Counted from the first letter of the stretch, positions 35,260-43,755 are shown. The stretch is DNA of 64,000 nt from Sphingomonas zeae (GCF_014197135.1 NZ_JACIFA010000017.1:1-64000); one strand, 5' to 3'. Numbers and translations: made by a program. Notes: generated from the sequence alone by a model not told the origin.

Positions 35260-35996
35260 CATCGGGACACCATCCACACCGCCATCCCGATCATCATCAG
35301 ATTCTCGGTCAGCGACAGGAAGCCGAGTGGCACGTTGCTCGATCCGCCGACACAGGCGCATTTCAGCTCGCGCCGGTCGATATAGACCGCCTTGACCACC
35401 GACACCGTGCCGACGCCCCCGATGAACAGCGCGATCGGCACCGACAGCCAGGTGAGCACGCCTGCAATCATCAGCACCCCCGCCAGCCCTTCGGCAAAGG
35501 GATAGACATAGGAATAGGGCACCCAGCGCTTGGCGAGCAGGTCATAGTTCAGGAACATCGTCGCGAAGCTCTCGACATTCTGGAGCTTCAGCAACGCCAG
35601 CACCGCCATGCTGAACGCGACGAACCATTCGACCGCGCGGAGCGTGAACGGCGTGGCATAGACCGCCTGGCTTGCCGCCAGCGCCATCAGCGCGGTCATG
35701 ACGAACAGGGCGATAACCGGGCGGTAGCTGGTCGCCTTGGGATCGGCGACCCGCTTGCCGAAGAAGCGGCGCAGATCGTCATAGCCGCCGACCCGCTCGC
35801 CCCCGACAAAGATCTGCGGCGTGGTCTTCACGCCATGCTCGGCCTTGAAGGCGTCGGTCTCCTCGCGGGTGCGCAACCAGTGATCCTCGACCGCATAACC
35901 CTGTCGACGGAGCAGGTCCTTGGCTTTCAGGCCGTAGGGGCAGGTGTGGGTGGGCATCACCATGCGGTACAGCGTGGCTTTACGGGTCGCGGTCAT
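35259..35996 (-). CDS. glutaredoxin-MauE/DoxX fusion membrane protein
   Basis: 245 aa from ATG 35996, behind GAGAAGGACC. Residues 1-85 are a glutaredoxin domain with active site CPYG (HTCPYGLKAKDLLRRQGYAV) and the TTPQIFVGGERVGGYDDLRR glutathione-binding half. Residues about 100-245 hold four membrane helices of the MauE/DoxX redox-associated family. A Cys pair (LKCACVGGSSNVP) sits near the last loop. MauE proteins feed electrons to disulphide maturation, so this fusion may pass reducing power from glutathione across the inner membrane; the substrate is unknown. It is transcribed divergently from merR through a MerR-type dyad. Confidence 0.88.
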   Translation of the reverse strand: MTATRKATLYRMVMPTHTCPYGLKAKDLLRRQGYAVEDHWLRTREETDAFKAEHGVKTTPQIFVGGERVGGYDDLRRFFGKRVADPKATSYRPVIALFVMTALMALAASQAVYATPFTLRAVEWFVAFSMAVLALLKLQNVESFATMFLNYDLLAKRWVPYSYVYPFAEGLAGVLMIAGVLTWLSVPIALFIGGVGTVSVVKAVYIDRRELKCACVGGSSNVPLGFLSLTENLMMIGMAVWMVSR

Positions 35997-36025
35997 GGTC
36001 CTTCTCCGGCTGGGGTCCATGCGCC

Positions 36026-36056
36026 ATATGGCATCCGTACCATGGTACGGAGTCAA
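36026..36056 (-). promoter_or_regulatory. MerR-type promoter and operator
   Basis: On the minus strand, -35 TTGACT (36056-36051) is followed by the perfect dyad CCGTACCATGGTACGG (36050-36035), with a -10-like CCATAT around 36031-36026. The spacer is about 19 bp, longer than normal, as in promoters activated by MerR proteins through DNA untwisting. The half-sites CCGTAC/GTACGG are those of mercury-type MerR. It drives the glutaredoxin-MauE gene and overlaps the merR start region. Confidence 0.82.
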
Positions 36057-36059
36057 GAC

Positions 36060-36470
36060 ATGGCCGATTTGACCATCGCCGGACTGGCGCGCGAGGGCGG
36101 GGTGGGGGTGGAGACGATCCGCTATTACCAGCGGCGCGGGCTGATGCCCTTGCCCGAACGCGCGCCGGGGCCGGGCCGGGCCGGGGGTATACGCCGCTAT
36201 GGCGAGGACGATGTGCGGCGGTTGCGCTTCATCCGCGCAGGGCAGGGCGCGGGCTTCACGCTGGAGCAGATCGGCGAGCTGCTCGCGCTCGACGCGACCG
36301 ACGACCGGGCGCGGGTGCGCGAACTGGCGAAGACGCGGATCGCCGCACTCGATGCGCAGATCGCGGGGTTGCAGAAGGCGCGGGCGTCGCTGGCGCATCT
36401 GGCGCAGGAATGCGGGCGCGGCGGGGAGGGGCCTTGCCCGATCCTGCTGTCGTTCGAGCACACCCTCTGA
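36060..36470 (+). CDS. MerR-family metal/thiol-responsive regulator
   Basis: 136 aa from ATG 36060 (GGAG 8 bases upstream; ATG 36042 would fall inside the operator). The winged helix is LTIAGLAREGGVGVETIRYY, followed by IRRYGEDDVRRLRFIRAGQG, very close to mercury-type MerR. A dimerising helix and a C-terminal loop CGRGGEGPCPI follow. That is Cys-x7-Cys-Pro-Ile, the spacing of the Cu(I) sensor CueR. Mercury MerR has Cys-x8-Cys plus a Cys near residue 82, which is absent here. It probably senses a soft monovalent metal or a thiol signal and controls the divergent glutaredoxin-MauE gene. Its stop codon touches repeat copy B. Confidence 0.9.
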   Translation: MADLTIAGLAREGGVGVETIRYYQRRGLMPLPERAPGPGRAGGIRRYGEDDVRRLRFIRAGQGAGFTLEQIGELLALDATDDRARVRELAKTRIAALDAQIAGLQKARASLAHLAQECGRGGEGPCPILLSFEHTL

Positions 36471-36599
36471 TCCTCCCCGGCACGGGGAGGTGGCAGGGCG
36501 AAGCCCTGACGGAGGGGGGCTTCCACAAGGGGTTTCCTGTGCGGCACGCCCCCTCCACCACCGCTTCGCGGCGGTCCCCCTCCCCGTGCCGGGGAGGAT
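36470..36599 (-). repeat. 130-bp palindromic repeat, copy B
   Basis: Same element as 35130-35259, inverted, same length, and similar along its whole length. The inner stem here reads CAGGGC-GAA-GCCCTG (36494-36508). Compared with copy A the two arm changes are compensatory, so pairing is kept. It fills the space between the merR stop and the stop of the convergent secreted-protein gene exactly, acting as a shared terminator. Confidence 0.88.
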
Positions 36600-37471
36600 T
36601 AGTGGGGCCAATAGCCTGTGCGGATCAGGAACGCGCGCAGCGACTCCGGGAAGTCCTTGAAGCGCCGTCCCTTGTCCGGCTGCCAGACGGCACCGCCCCG
36701 CTCATAATGCGCCAGCATCCTGGCCCAGGCGGCCTTGAACCGCCCCGCGCGGGCGGCGTCGGCGACATAGGCGGCGCAGGCGCCGTTGCGGTAGGTTTGC
36801 GTCGACAGGCAGCGCGGCTCCAACCGCGCCATGTCGGCCGCGAAGACCGGACGCAGCGCCGGGTCACGGCTTTCGTCGACGACGCGGCCTTGCTTGACCG
36901 CGAACACGCGTGGCGGGCGCGGGGTGCAGGCGTTGCAGCCGAAGGCGTTGCCGAACGCCCCGTCCTCCAACGTCAGGTCGATATACCCGTCCCCCGACAG
37001 GTCGCGCGGTTCGTCGGCGATCTGGCCCTGCAACGGGTGGTCCGGTGTTTGGGGGAGGGGAAGGACGCGATAGCCCGCCCCGCTCGGGACTAGGAACTGC
37101 ATGCTCAGAGCACCCGCCGATCCGCCCGACTGGCTTTCGACTATGACGCCGGGGCGGGGATCGCTGCGCCCGAACCGCACGACCGCGATCCGGGCATAGC
37201 CGCTCTGCCGGTCGGTCGTCACCGACATCGGTTCGACCCCCGTCGCCTGTACCGTGACTCGCGCCTGGTTGTTATAGCCGTCGCCGCTGCACCCGCCATC
37301 GCCCACGGGATGCGCGGGGCAGGGCAGGGGGGCGACCTCCACGGTCACGCCGCCCGAGGTGAAGGCCATCGGCGCGCGGCTCGACGGCAGCCAGGTCTGG
37401 AAATGGCCGATCGGCACGGCCGCCTCCGCAGCGCTGGCGAAAAGAAGCGCAGGTAGTAGCAGAAGATGCAT
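36599..37471 (-). CDS. secreted hypothetical protein, FG-GAP-like segment
   Basis: 290 aa from ATG 37471, with signal peptide MHLLLLPALLFASAAEA. The middle holds a calcium-binding-like DLSGDGYIDLTLEDGAFGN, as in VCBS/FG-GAP blades. Cys residues (PCPAHPVGDGGCSGDG, then FGCNACTP) suggest periplasmic disulphides. I do not recognise the family. It is convergent with merR. Confidence 0.65.
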   Translation of the reverse strand: MHLLLLPALLFASAAEAAVPIGHFQTWLPSSRAPMAFTSGGVTVEVAPLPCPAHPVGDGGCSGDGYNNQARVTVQATGVEPMSVTTDRQSGYARIAVVRFGRSDPRPGVIVESQSGGSAGALSMQFLVPSGAGYRVLPLPQTPDHPLQGQIADEPRDLSGDGYIDLTLEDGAFGNAFGCNACTPRPPRVFAVKQGRVVDESRDPALRPVFAADMARLEPRCLSTQTYRNGACAAYVADAARAGRFKAAWARMLAHYERGGAVWQPDKGRRFKDFPESLRAFLIRTGYWPH

Positions 37472-37545
37472 GGGAATCACCCGAGAGGACGGGACCGTCC
37501 CGGCGCGATGATGCGAAGGTCCGTATCGATCCGCGAGCGGCCCGA

Positions 37546-38265
37546 TCAGCTGGCCGTCGGCTTCGCCTTGGCGCGCTGCTGCGCGATATAGCCGAGCTCG
37601 TGCTGTGCGACGGCATCCTTCGGGTTGATCGCCAGCGCGTCGCGATACCGCTTCTCCGCCTCGTCATAACGGTGCAGCTCGGTCAGCGCATAGCCCTGGC
37701 AGCGCAGCGCCGCGCCCTGTTGCCTCGGCTTGAGCGCGGGATCGGCGATAGCCGCCGCCTCGCCCGCCTTGGTGCAGATCGCCAGCATGTGCGGCCAGTC
37801 CTTTTCCAGCCGGATCAACTGGCCATATTCGGTCTGATACTGTGCATACATCGGCGCCAGCGTCAGCAGGCGTTCGTAGATCGCCTTGGCCTCCGCCATC
37901 CGGCCGAGATCGACCAGCGCATAGCCCTTCAGATAGAGCGCGGTGCAATAGCCGGGCGGCACCGCGACCGCCGCCACCTTATCCTTGGCCGCCATCGTCA
38001 GGTACAGCAGCGTCTCCTGCACCGACATGCCGCAATAGATACGCCGGGTTTCCCGCGCGAGGTCCGCGTCATAGGCGGCAAGGACGGGGGCCAGCGCGTC
38101 GATCGCCGCCTGGGGCTGGTGCGCGCGCACCGCCTGGGCGGCGGCTTGGAGCTGCGGCATCATTCGCTGGTCGAGCGACGGGGCCTTGTCGGCGGAAGGC
38201 GGGGCGGGCGGTGGGGTCGCCTGAACCGCCAGGACGAGCGCCGCGATCGAAGACAACAGGCTCAT
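37546..38265 (-). CDS. secreted TPR-repeat protein
   Basis: 239 aa from ATG 38265 (AAAGGGGG upstream) with signal peptide MSLLSSIAALVLAVQA. At least three TPR-like units are visible, such as GYALVDLGRMAEAKAIYERL and GYALTELHRYDEAEKRYRDA, then DAVAQHELGYIAQQRAKAKP. It is probably a periplasmic scaffold; the partner is unknown. It lies 74 bp upstream of the preceding minus-strand gene and may be co-transcribed. Confidence 0.75.
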   Translation of the reverse strand: MSLLSSIAALVLAVQATPPPAPPSADKAPSLDQRMMPQLQAAAQAVRAHQPQAAIDALAPVLAAYDADLARETRRIYCGMSVQETLLYLTMAAKDKVAAVAVPPGYCTALYLKGYALVDLGRMAEAKAIYERLLTLAPMYAQYQTEYGQLIRLEKDWPHMLAICTKAGEAAAIADPALKPRQQGAALRCQGYALTELHRYDEAEKRYRDALAINPKDAVAQHELGYIAQQRAKAKPTAS

Positions 38266-38442
38266 CGCCAACCCCCTTTGAACATGCGGACCCCGCACGG
38301 TTCGGGACAAGTCTATACCATCGGCCCCGGCGGACTCCTGACGGCATCATGACGAAAATGTACCGGACGGCGGGCATCCGATGCCTCGACCCATTCCGAT
38401 CGCAGGCATAGGATCGGCCCATGGCGTGATAGGACATGGTCT

Positions 38443-38958
38443 ATGGGGGCATGGGGCGCACTGATCATGAGCTTCTTCGGCGCGGTGTTCGCTTCGATGA
38501 CGCTATATTGGCAATGGCACCTTCACGGGGTCGCTCTGGCTGTGCCCTTTCTGGGGTTCATCCTGATCGGTATCGCCGCGAACCATGTGATCCGCATGCC
38601 GGGGGAGGGCGTCAAGCCGTCGCCGGGCGAAGAACGCGCCATCATGTGGAGCAGTATCGGCGAAGGCGTCGGTCTGTTCCTGGCCGCCAACATCGTCATG
38701 AACCTGCATCGGCCCGATCTTCTTTTGCCGTCGATGGCGCTGGTGGTCGGGCTGCATTTCCTGCCGATCGCTTTCGCAGGCAATTTCCGTCCATTCTATG
38801 CTCTGGGAACGGCGCTGATCGTCGCAGCGATCCTGGGCTTCGTCATCAAAGCTCCGACAGGCGGCGAGGTGGCGGGGTTGATGGCCACCGGTGGGCTCTG
38901 GCTGGCGGCCGGCATGGCCCTGCGTCGCGACGGATTGGCAAAGGCGCGCACGGCCTGA
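38443..38958 (+). CDS. small multi-pass membrane protein
   Basis: 171 aa with five or six hydrophobic helices (for instance LYWQWHLHGVALAVPFLGFI, and PSMALVVGLHFLPIAFAGNF). ATG 38443 has AGGA about 8 bases upstream. It resembles many uncharacterised alphaproteobacterial integral membrane proteins; I cannot name a family or function. It is followed 48 bp later by the ABC1-kinase-like gene in the same direction. Confidence 0.65.
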   Translation: MGAWGALIMSFFGAVFASMTLYWQWHLHGVALAVPFLGFILIGIAANHVIRMPGEGVKPSPGEERAIMWSSIGEGVGLFLAANIVMNLHRPDLLLPSMALVVGLHFLPIAFAGNFRPFYALGTALIVAAILGFVIKAPTGGEVAGLMATGGLWLAAGMALRRDGLAKARTA

Positions 38959-39006
38959 CCTGGCGATTGGCGCGCGGCGACGGAACCAACCCGCAGCCCC
39001 GCCGCT

Positions 39007-40353
39007 ATGCCCGGCATGGCCCATGACGACGACAAGCCCATCCACCGCGCCGTCCCCAGCGGTCGCTTCGCCCGTGCGGGCGCGTTCGGGCGGCTGGCGG
39101 GTGGGGTCGCGGGCGGGATGCTGGCCGAGGGGGCGCGCCGGCTGGCGAGCGGCGAGCGGCCCAAACTTGGCGACCTGATGCTGACGCCGGGCAATGCCGC
39201 GCGGGTCGCCGACCGGCTGTCGCACCTGCGCGGCGCGGCGATGAAGCTGGGGCAGATGATCTCGATGGATGCGGGCGACCTGTTGCCGCCCGAACTCCAG
39301 GCGATCCTCGCCCGGCTGCGCGACCAGGCGTACCGGATGCCGCCCGGGCAGCTCGACAAGGTGTTGAAGGCGCAGTGGGGTGCAGACTGGCGACGCCGCT
39401 TCCGCCATTTCGAGGCCGCGCCGATGGCGGCCGCCTCGATCGGGCAGGTCCACCGCGCGACGCTGCCCGATGGCCGGGTGCTGGCGATCAAGGTGCAATA
39501 TCCCGGCGTGCGGGACAGCATCGGCTCGGACGTCGACAATGTCGCGACCTTGCTGCGCGTGTCGAACCTGATCCCGCCCGCGATCGACCTCAAGCCGCTG
39601 CTCGAGGAAGCCAAGCGCCAGCTGGCCGAGGAGGCGGACTATATTCGCGAGGCCGAGCGTATGCAGGCTTATGGCGAGCGGCTGGCGGGGGATCCCCGCT
39701 ATGTCGTGCCCTTGCCCGACGCCGCGCTGACCACGCCCTTGGTGTTGGCGATGGACTTCGTGCCGGGCCAGTCGATCGAGACTTTGGTCGAGGCCCCCCA
39801 AGAGACGCGCGACACCGCGATGACCGCGCTGATCCAGCTGGTCCTGCGCGAGCTGTTCGACTTCGGCATGATGCAGACCGATCCGAACTTCGCCAATTAT
39901 CGCTGGCAGGCCGACACCGCCGAGGGGACGGGCCGCCTCGTCCTGCTCGACTTCGGCGCGGCGCGCGACGTGCCGCCCGAGACCGTCGCCTCCTATCGCC
40001 GGTTGATCGAGGCGGGCCTCGCGCATGACCGCGACCGCATCCGTGAGATTGCGGTGGAGACGGGCTTTCTGGGCGCAGCGGCGGTCGCCGCGCACCGCCC
40101 GGCGGTCGACCGGATCATCGCCGCGATCGACGACACGATGGCGCGGCCCGGCGCCTTCGACTTTGGCGACCGCGCCTTCGTGCCGGTGGTGCGCGAGGAG
40201 ACCAAGGCGATGATCGCCGACCGCGCCACCTGGCACGTCCCGCATGTCGAGACATTGTTCGTCCAACGCAAGATCAGCGGCACCGCCTTGCTCTGCGCTC
40301 GGTTGAAGGCGCGGGTCGATGTGCGCCGGCTGGCGGCGGAGGCGATTGGTTAG
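39007..40353 (+). CDS. ABC1/AarF (UbiB-type) kinase-like protein
   Basis: 448 aa. It shows the atypical-kinase signatures of the ABC1 family: KLGQMISMDAGDLLPPELQ (KxGQ motif), AAASIGQVHRATL (Ala-rich loop), VLAIKVQYPGV (Lys), QTDPNFANY and LVLLDFGAARDV (DFG). In bacteria UbiB-type proteins aid ubiquinone synthesis or lipid homeostasis through ATPase activity. No ubi gene is nearby, so this plasmid copy is probably an accessory paralog. Confidence 0.92.
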   Translation: MPGMAHDDDKPIHRAVPSGRFARAGAFGRLAGGVAGGMLAEGARRLASGERPKLGDLMLTPGNAARVADRLSHLRGAAMKLGQMISMDAGDLLPPELQAILARLRDQAYRMPPGQLDKVLKAQWGADWRRRFRHFEAAPMAAASIGQVHRATLPDGRVLAIKVQYPGVRDSIGSDVDNVATLLRVSNLIPPAIDLKPLLEEAKRQLAEEADYIREAERMQAYGERLAGDPRYVVPLPDAALTTPLVLAMDFVPGQSIETLVEAPQETRDTAMTALIQLVLRELFDFGMMQTDPNFANYRWQADTAEGTGRLVLLDFGAARDVPPETVASYRRLIEAGLAHDRDRIREIAVETGFLGAAAVAAHRPAVDRIIAAIDDTMARPGAFDFGDRAFVPVVREETKAMIADRATWHVPHVETLFVQRKISGTALLCARLKARVDVRRLAAEAIG

Positions 40354-40672
40354 AATATGGCCGCCTATCTTTTCTCCTCGCCCCTCACAGAGGGAAGGGG
40401 AGAAACGGGCGCCTCTTCTGTCTTGGCGGAGGTTCCCTGCCCAACTGTCTCAACCGTGAGACGTCACCACCTGCCCCATGGGCAGTGCCAAATGATTGAC
40501 CTACAGACTTAAAAGTGAGGCGGGCGATGTGTCCCAACCATGTCGTCCGTCTCACCCCATTCCAGCGTCAAAGGCCGATCGTGCGCGTCTCGTCTCTTGC
40601 CATTCCTTTGCCATGCCATCGGAACCGGCACGGACTCTGCGCCGCGACGGCGTTCGCCATGATCGCGCCATC
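40354..40672. other. intergenic region with hairpins
   Basis: Just after the kinase gene is an imperfect hairpin TTCTCC...CCCCT-CACAG-AGGG..GGGGAGAA (about 40375-40408), probably its terminator. It is followed by GTCTCA-ACCG-TGAGAC (40447-40462). An open frame from 40496 continues into the next gene, but the part before 40673 looks non-coding. Confidence 0.5.
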
Positions 40673-41314
40673 ATGACCATGATGGACCTCACCCTGCGCG
40701 GGGCGGCCAGCGATCGCGCCACGCTCGACCGCACCGCCGAGGATCTGTGCCGCAGCTTCGCTATCAGCTGGACCGCGCAGGCGTCCTGGGGCACCTGGTC
40801 GGAACTGGCCGACCTGCGCTCGGGCCATCCCGCCTTCGTCATCCGCCATACGCCCGAAGGGGCCGGGCTGGACACGCAGCGCTGGGGAATCGGGGAGGGG
40901 AGGGAGCCGACCACCCGGATACCCGGCCTGTCGCTGCCCTGGTGGCGTCGCCTGGCCGAGCGTCCGGCGCAGCGCTGCCTGATCCCGCTGACGGCCTGCA
41001 CCATGGCGTCCTCCGCGCGGCCCGGGCGGGATCGGCGCGCGACCTGGTTCGCGCTTGCCGACGCGCCGGTCTTCACCGTGGCGGGGCTGTGGCGCGACAG
41101 CGGCGATGCACGCTGCTTCGCGCTGGTCGAGTGTGAGGACGGCGACCTTTCGCCTATGCCCATGATCGTCGCGGCTGCGGACCGCGAACGTTGGCTGCAC
41201 GGGTCGATCGAGGACATCGCCGCGCTGCAACGGCCATGCCCGCCCGAGATGCTGCGGATCGGACTTCCCCGTCCCACGGCCCCTGCTTATCGGCCGCTAA
41301 ACGCCCCCTTCTGA
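40673..41314 (+). CDS. degenerate SRAP (YedK/HMCES)-like protein
   Basis: 213 aa from ATG 40673 (starts at 40496 and 40613 are possible). The middle resembles the SRAP fold: ERPAQRCLIPLTACTMASSA lines up with the usual RCLVPADGFYEW region. FALADAPVFTVAGLWRDSGD matches the usual FAFAGLWE, and a late PMIVAAADRERWLHG matches MPVIL..W. The N-terminal MCGR with the catalytic Cys2, which cross-links abasic sites in true SRAP proteins, is missing. It may have lost that activity or changed function. Confidence 0.55.
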   Translation: MTMMDLTLRGAASDRATLDRTAEDLCRSFAISWTAQASWGTWSELADLRSGHPAFVIRHTPEGAGLDTQRWGIGEGREPTTRIPGLSLPWWRRLAERPAQRCLIPLTACTMASSARPGRDRRATWFALADAPVFTVAGLWRDSGDARCFALVECEDGDLSPMPMIVAAADRERWLHGSIEDIAALQRPCPPEMLRIGLPRPTAPAYRPLNAPF

Positions 41315-41322
41315 GGTCGTAT

Positions 41323-41483
41323 TTCCCCTATCCCCTTGGTGGTGGAGAGGGTTGCGCAGACTGGGGCTTTGCGACAGCAATGACCTGGTCGGAGCAGGAT
41401 GAGGGGTGCGCGCGCGGGCCTTTGGCTCGCTCAACCCCTCACCCAAGCTCCGCCAACCCTCTCTGCCCAGGGGGAAAGGATCC
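41323..41483. repeat. G+C-rich inverted-repeat element
   Basis: The outer TTTCCCC...GAGAGGGTTG (from 41323) pairs with CAACCCTCTC...GGGGAAA (ending about 41483). An inner stem is GAGGGGT (41401-41407)/ACCCCTC (41434-41440). It fills the gap between the SRAP-like gene and the transporter gene. It is similar in style to, but different in sequence from, the 130-bp repeats. Confidence 0.6.
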
Positions 41484-41499
41484 ATAGAAGGGAACCCCA

Positions 41500-42765
41500 G
41501 TGCCGCTCTCGCTCCCGCATCGGGGTTATCGCATCGCGATGCTGATGGCGCTGGCGCATATGCTGGCGGTGGGTGACCGTTTCCTGCTGTCGATCCTGAT
41601 CGAGCCGATCAAGGCCGATCTGGGGCTGGGCGACGCCGCGATCGGGGTGTTGCAGGGACCGGCCTTTGCCTTCGTCAACGGCGCGGCGGTGGTGCCGATG
41701 GTTCTGCTCGCCCGGCATTGGCCGGTCGCCCGGCTGCTCCCCATCGCGCTGCTGGGATCGAGCGTGGCGACGATCGCCTGCGCACTGGCCGGATCGGTCG
41801 GGATGCTGGTCCCGGCGCGGATGCTGCTCGGGCTGGCGCAGGCCGCGATCGGGCCGGCCGCGATGGGACTGATCGTCGCCGCGATGGTGCCGGCGCATCG
41901 CGGGCGGGGGATCAGCCTGTTCACCGCCGGCGCCGCGCTGGGGCGGGGGCTGGCGCTGATCGGGGGCGGGGGGCTGCTGGCGGTGTTCGCCCTGCCAGCG
42001 CTTTCGATGCTGCCGGTCGCGCCGTGGCGGCTGACCTTCGCGACCGCCGGGCTGCTCGGCCTACCCGTCGCGCTCCTGATCGGGCGGCTGGCCGAACCGA
42101 TGGGGCAGCGCGAGGATCGGCGCGGGCGGATGGGCGCAGCGCTGCGCCACATGATCGCCGACCGGGCGATGCTGGCGCCGCATATCCTGTCGGCGCTGTG
42201 CGCGGCGCTGGTATTGCAATCGCTGACCAGCTGGTCGGCCAGCCTGTTGATCCGGATGCACGCGCTGCCCCCGCCCCTGGCGGGCTTTCAGGTCGGGATC
42301 GTGATGATGCTGGCGGGGGCAGGGGGCCATGCGCTGGGCGGTGTGCTCGCCGATCGCCCGGGGCGGGCGCGCGCGCCCGTGCTGATGCTGATCGGGCTGG
42401 CGCTCTGTGCGCTGGCGCTGTGGCCGCTGACCCGGACGGATAGCCTGATCGTGGCCGTCATGGCGCTGGTCGTGGCGGTGGCCGGGCTGTCGATCGCGCT
42501 CGCCAATGGCATGATCGGGCTGCAGGCGCGCATTCCCCCGGCGCTCAGGGTCGAGGGAACCGCGATCTTCCTGACCATCGTCACCCTGCTTGGCACCGCG
42601 CTCGGCCCCTGGTGGGTCGGGCTGGCGAGCCAGGCGATCGCCGGGCCGACGGGCCTTGCCGAGGCGATCGGCCGGGTGCTGGGAATGACCTGCCTGCTGG
42701 GCTGTGGTGCCGCCTGGGTGGCGGGACGGCGGGTGACAATTCCTCCCCTTGCCGGGGCGGCATAG
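41500..42765 (+). CDS. major facilitator superfamily transporter
   Basis: 421 aa with 12 predicted helices; GTG 41500 has GAAGGG upstream. Features typical of MFS: VGDRFLLSILIEPIKADLGL at helix 1-2, GVLQGPAFAFVNGAAVVPMV, VPAHRGRGISLFTAGAALGR, and GGVLADRPGRARAPVLMLIG in the second half. It resembles the spinster-like/organic-acid transporter group. Substrate unknown. The convergent AraC-type gene ends 3 bp after it. Confidence 0.85.
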   Translation: MPLSLPHRGYRIAMLMALAHMLAVGDRFLLSILIEPIKADLGLGDAAIGVLQGPAFAFVNGAAVVPMVLLARHWPVARLLPIALLGSSVATIACALAGSVGMLVPARMLLGLAQAAIGPAAMGLIVAAMVPAHRGRGISLFTAGAALGRGLALIGGGGLLAVFALPALSMLPVAPWRLTFATAGLLGLPVALLIGRLAEPMGQREDRRGRMGAALRHMIADRAMLAPHILSALCAALVLQSLTSWSASLLIRMHALPPPLAGFQVGIVMMLAGAGGHALGGVLADRPGRARAPVLMLIGLALCALALWPLTRTDSLIVAVMALVVAVAGLSIALANGMIGLQARIPPALRVEGTAIFLTIVTLLGTALGPWWVGLASQAIAGPTGLAEAIGRVLGMTCLLGCGAAWVAGRRVTIPPLAGAA

Positions 42766-42768
42766 GAT

Positions 42769-43755
42769 TCAATCCAATTCCTGCATCCACCCGTTCCACC
42801 GGCGCGTGCCGGTCTCGACCGGGTCGCCGCGGTCCTGGCGGAGGCGCGCGCGATAGGCGGCCGGGTCGATCCCCTGATCGGCCTCGAAAATCCGGATCAG
42901 CGCGGCCGCGCTGCCCAGCCCGTATGTTTCCGCCAGCGCGTCCAGATCCGGCTCGGCTGCCCCCTCCAGCGCGCGCCGCACCGCATCGATGCGGCGACGC
43001 CGGACATGGCCTGCAATCCCGCCGGTCCGCTCGTACAGCCGGTACAGCGTCGCGCGCGACACGCCGACCCGCTCGGCGATCGCCGCGCCGGTCAGCTGGC
43101 GATTGGCGATCTCGCGGTCGATCAGCTGTTCGACCGCCTCGCGCCGCAAATGGTCCTGCCGCCGCGCCTCGACGGCCAGGTCGCGCGGGCCACCCAGGGC
43201 GGTCGGCAACAGTTCGATCAACGCGCGCGCGAACGCCCCGTCATGCCGGTCGTCCAGCGTCGGAGCATGGCGGACCAGCATCTGCAGAAACTCGCCCAGC
43301 ATCGCCGTCTCGGGCGCATGGACGACCATCCCGTGCAGCGCGCCCAGGCTGCCCAGCGCCGCCAGCATCAGGTCGCGCGCGATGCTGGCGGTGATGAGGT
43401 GCAGGTCGCGCGCCTCGGTCCGGTGGCCGCGTCTGGTGTCGAGAAAGACGATGTCGCCCGGCCCGGCCCGCTCGAACCCGCTGCGCCCCTGGCCGATCAG
43501 CGTGCCCGACAGGACATGGTGCAGGACGATATGGTCGAACCCGTCCGCCGTCACCCGCTCCTCACGGACATGCGCCATGCCCGACAGCTGCCGGTCGAAC
43601 AGCAGCATGTGGCGAAACCGCCAGCCGGTGACGCGGGCGTGAAAAGGCCCGTCCAGCCGCTCGACATCGGCGCCCTGCGCGTAAAGCTGGCGATAGCCGG
43701 CAAAGGCGAGGTCGGGCGTCATGCCCTCGCTGGAAAAGCCGATCGCTTCCTTCAA
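42769..43755 (-). CDS. AraC-family transcriptional regulator
   Basis: 328 aa from TTG 43755 (GGGGGCAGCGA ahead); ATG 43722 is the alternative. Residues about 20-180 form an AraC-binding-like sensor (DIVFLDTRRGHRTEARDLHL). The C-terminal double helix-turn-helix includes AAIAERVGVSRATLYRLYER and LDALAETYGLGSAAALIRIF, then GIDPAAYRARLRQ. It may control the neighbouring transporter, but the two are convergent, so the link is weak. Confidence 0.88.
   Translation of the reverse strand: MKEAIGFSSEGMTPDLAFAGYRQLYAQGADVERLDGPFHARVTGWRFRHMLLFDRQLSGMAHVREERVTADGFDHIVLHHVLSGTLIGQGRSGFERAGPGDIVFLDTRRGHRTEARDLHLITASIARDLMLAALGSLGALHGMVVHAPETAMLGEFLQMLVRHAPTLDDRHDGAFARALIELLPTALGGPRDLAVEARRQDHLRREAVEQLIDREIANRQLTGAAIAERVGVSRATLYRLYERTGGIAGHVRRRRIDAVRRALEGAAEPDLDALAETYGLGSAAALIRIFEADQGIDPAAYRARLRQDRGDPVETGTRRWNGWMQELD

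Noticed and set aside
35064-36059. N-terminal extension of the MerR-type regulator by over 300 residues
   Set aside because: It runs through the palindromic repeat and antisense to the glutaredoxin-MauE gene. The MerR family starts at ATG 36060, just after its operator.
35259-36470. Mercury-resistance operon
   Set aside because: Only the operator and DNA-binding part are mercury-like. There is no merA, merT or merP, and the sensor lacks the Cys near residue 82.
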